Shown: one piece after another, positions 7,052-8,854 of the stretch
Layout: each line of letters opens with the position of its first letter
How positions within the stretch are numbered: the first letter of the stretch is position 1
NCBI GenBank assembly: GCA_019234175.1
Contig: JAFALP010000395.1
Location: 1 to 8,854, forward strand
DNA from: Actinomycetota bacterium
GTDB lineage: Bacteria > Actinomycetota > Thermoleophilia > Gaiellales > Gaiellaceae
DNA: 8,854 bases
Reading direction: 5' to 3'
Position numbers and translations under genes: made by a program
Notes under the pieces: generated by a model
Told to the model about the DNA's origin: nothing
What the model saw: only the letters and a program-made list of their open reading frames with translations
The model's database searches: none

Positions 7052-7970
7052 GCGCGGCTATCCGTTCGACGGGTTCGCGGTCGCGGGCTTCCCGCGCCGC
7101 CCCGGGCCTGCGCAGGTTCGCGCGCTCGCGCTGGCGGCGGCGGCGCCGCTCGCCTGCCTGAAGATCCTCGACCGGCGGCGGCCTGACGTCGTGCTCGGCG
7201 GCGGGGGGTACGTGGCCGGGCCGATGGTGCTCGCCGCCCGGCTGCGCGGCATCCCGGCGGTGCTCACCGAGGCGGACGCGCACCTCGGTCTCGCCAACCG
7301 CCTCGCCGTCCCGTTTGCGAAGCGCGTCTTCCTCGCGCTGCCGGTTCGCGGTCGCGACGGCTCGAAGTTCGTCGCCGTCGGCCGCCCGGTCCCGGAGAGC
7401 TCGGAAGCGGCACCCCGCGGCGTCGCCCGCGAACGCCTCGGCCTGCCCGCCGAGGGTCCCGTCGTGCTCGTCTTCGGCGGCTCGCTCGGCGCACGCGTGC
7501 TGAACGAGCTCGCGCTCGACGCGTGGGCGGAGTCGGGCCCTGCCGTGCTGCATCTGTGCGGCGAGCGCGACTACCCGTCGCTGCAGGGGCGTGCGACGCG
7601 CCCCGGCTACGTCCTGCTCCCGTTCATCGACGAGATCGGGCTGGCGTACGGCGCCGCCGACGTCGCCGTTGCGCGCGCGGGCGGGTCGGTGTGGGAGCTG
7701 GCGGCCGCGGGGCTCCCCGCCGTGCTCGTTCCCGGCGACTTCGCCACCGGCGGCCATCAGCGGAAGAACGCGGAGTGGTTCGCGCGCGCCGGCGGGGCGA
7801 TCGTCGTTCCGGAGTCGGAGGCACGGCGCGTGGCCCCCGTCGTCGACGAGCTGCTCGCCTCACCCGAGCGTCTCGCGGCGATGGCGGACGCGATGCGTGC
7901 GGCCGCCCGGCCCGACGCCGCAGAGAGGATCGCAGATGAGCTCATCGCGCTCGCAGCCGCTCACCGGTAG
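6894..7970 (+). CDS. murG: Divergent lipid II synthase MurG (UDP-GlcNAc:lipid I GlcNAc transferase)
   Basis: Peripheral membrane GT-B glycosyltransferase (family GT28) that adds GlcNAc to lipid I. ATG 6894 gives 358 residues, close to E. coli MurG (355); GTG 6888 is an in-frame alternative two codons earlier, and no convincing ribosome binding site is seen. N-domain: AAGGTVGHLAPSLAVAEVL (12-30; usual GGTGGH) and GGGGYVAGP (102-110), then TEADAHLGLANR (125-136), where the family usually has HEQNxxxGxxNR. C-domain: GGSLGA (195-200; usual GGSQGA), LPFIDE (242-247), RAGGSVWELAAAGLP (261-275) with the donor-site Glu268 kept, and GHQRKNAEWF (287-296) with Gln289 kept. The usual GNPVR motif reads GRPVP (163-167). 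The overall fold and position make MurG the clear call, although acceptor-side motifs differ. Its first 158 nt overlap the ftsW frame and its last 35 nt overlap murC. Confidence 0.9.
   Translation: MQEHGQLRCLIAAGGTVGHLAPSLAVAEVLRARGAAVTFAGSRDRVEARLVPERGYPFDGFAVAGFPRRPGPAQVRALALAAAAPLACLKILDRRRPDVVLGGGGYVAGPMVLAARLRGIPAVLTEADAHLGLANRLAVPFAKRVFLALPVRGRDGSKFVAVGRPVPESSEAAPRGVARERLGLPAEGPVVLVFGGSLGARVLNELALDAWAESGPAVLHLCGERDYPSLQGRATRPGYVLLPFIDEIGLAYGAADVAVARAGGSVWELAAAGLPAVLVPGDFATGGHQRKNAEWFARAGGAIVVPESEARRVAPVVDELLASPERLAAMADAMRAAARPDAAERIADELIALAAAHR
7923..7929 (+). promoter_or_regulatory. Ribosome binding site for murC
   Basis: GAGAGGA within the 3' end of murG, 6 nt before ATG 7936. The good spacing supports a murC start that lies 35 nt inside murG. 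Confidence 0.6.
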
Positions 7971-8854
7971 GCGCCTCTGGATCGCCGGCATCGGCGGCGC
8001 CGGCATGAGCGCGTACGCGCTCGTCGCGCGCGCGTGGGGCGCGGACGTGGCGGGCTGGGATCGCGTCGACACGCCGTACCTCGCGCATCTCGACGGCATC
8101 GACGTCACCATCTCGGCCGAGCCGCCGGCGCCGCCCAAGGGCTGGGAGGTCTACGTCTCGACGGCGTTCGTGGGCCGCGTCGCCGGCCGGCCCCGCGCCG
8201 AGCTCCTCGCGGAGCTCGTCTCGCTTCGGAAGTCGATCGTCGTCGCGGGCGCGCACGGCAAGACGACGACGAGCGCGATGATCGCGTTCTGCCTCGACCG
8301 CCTCGGCCTCGATCCCGCGTTCCTGATCGGAGGCGACGTGCCGCAGCTCGGCGGCAACGCGCGCGCGGGGGAAGGCTGGCTCGTCGTCGAGGGCGACGAG
8401 TCGGACCGTTCCGTCGCCGCGCTTCGTCCCGAGATCGCGGTGCTCCTGAACGTCGACCTCGACCACCACACGACGTTCGCCTCCGTCGCCGAGGTCGCGG
8501 AGCTCTTCGACACCTGGCTCGCGCAGGTCCCGCACGTGGTGCGCGCCGAAGAGCTGCAGCCGGTGGACGTCCCGCTGAGTGTGCCGGGTGCGCACAACCG
8601 CCGGAACGCCGCAGCCGCGCTCGCCGCGCTCGAGCTGGCCGGCGTCGAGGGCGCCGCGGGCGTCATCGGCGAGTTCACCGGCGTGGGACGGCGACTGCAG
8701 CCGCGTGGGGAGAGCGCCTTCGACAGCTACGCGCACCATCCGGCCGAGATCGCAGCCGACATCGCCGCCGTCGACCACCCTGTGATCGCGTTGTTCCAGC
8801 CGCACCTCTATTCGCGGACGCGCCACCTTGCGCACGAGTTCGCGGTCGCGCTCG
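7936..8854 (+). CDS. murC: UDP-MurNAc:L-alanine ligase MurC, 5' part
   Basis: First ligase of the stem peptide, joining L-Ala to UDP-MurNAc in the cytoplasm. The frame is open from ATG 7936 to the window end (306 residues), so the 3' part is missing. Signatures: nucleotide-fold loop IAGIGGAGMSAYA (16-28), ATP loop AGAHGKTTTSAM (104-115), LIGGDVPQLGGNA (130-142), VEGDESDRS (151-159), NVDLDHH (172-178), VPGAHNRRNAAAA (216-228), SYAHHPAEI (264-272; usually DDYAHHP) and FQPHLYSRT (287-295). Two stretches are short against E. coli MurC: between VSTAF and RAELLAEL (74-94), and between the DHH motif and the HN motif, where only about 40 residues separate them. The motif usually reading GSD is GWD (40-42). 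It is placed after murG as in most dcw clusters. The MurC call is firm; Mpl is less likely given position and motifs. Confidence 0.94.
   Translation, partial: MSSSRSQPLTGRRLWIAGIGGAGMSAYALVARAWGADVAGWDRVDTPYLAHLDGIDVTISAEPPAPPKGWEVYVSTAFVGRVAGRPRAELLAELVSLRKSIVVAGAHGKTTTSAMIAFCLDRLGLDPAFLIGGDVPQLGGNARAGEGWLVVEGDESDRSVAALRPEIAVLLNVDLDHHTTFASVAEVAELFDTWLAQVPHVVRAEELQPVDVPLSVPGAHNRRNAAAALAALELAGVEGAAGVIGEFTGVGRRLQPRGESAFDSYAHHPAEIAADIAAVDHPVIALFQPHLYSRTRHLAHEFAVAL

Noticed and set aside
7523..7939. Additional + strand open frame within murG
   Set aside because: It is an Arg-rich out-of-frame reading with no motif; murG codon bias and signatures hold throughout this stretch.

Overview
The window is a piece of a division and cell wall (dcw) gene cluster from a very GC-rich bacterium. 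All genes are on the + strand. The order is ftsI (3' part), murE, murF, mraY, a small unrecognised gene, murD, ftsW, murG and murC (5' part). Apart from the small gene this is the classical dcw order. The high GC, GC-rich third codon positions, GTG starts and divergent Mur motifs suggest an actinobacterium, possibly a deep branch such as Thermoleophilia (Gaiellales or Solirubrobacterales). That placement is inference from pattern memory. The MurE DNPR motif points to a diaminopimelate-type peptidoglycan.

Layout: 2-748 is the transpeptidase half of FtsI. 761-3315 holds murE and murF, which add the third residue and D-Ala-D-Ala to the UDP-MurNAc peptide. 3312-4322 is mraY, which makes lipid I. 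4319-4570 encodes an 83-residue acidic protein resembling half of a SAM-dependent methyltransferase. 4608-5819 is murD, 5816-7051 ftsW (septal glycan polymerase), 6894-7970 murG (lipid II synthesis), and 7936 to the window end is murC. Together the genes lead from UDP-MurNAc to lipid II and its polymerisation and crosslinking at the septum. The murB, ftsQ and ftsZ genes would be expected downstream.

The genes are packed as one transcription unit. Stop and start codons overlap at murE/murF (CTGA), murF/mraY (ATGA), mraY/small gene (GTGA), murD/ftsW (GTGA), ftsW/murG (158 nt) and murG/murC (35 nt). The only gaps are 12 nt before murE and 37 nt before murD. I see no RNA gene, mobile element, CRISPR array, terminator or clear promoter, and no stretch above 300 nt without a gene.

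Most notable are: the small methyltransferase-like gene; a probable CTG start for murF with a good ribosome binding site; an FtsW reading frame that runs far into murG with a tail lacking normal codon bias; shortened central domains in all four Mur ligases; and a MurG in which several signature motifs are changed. This is core cell wall biology with lineage-specific oddities. I do not see a defence or mobile system here.
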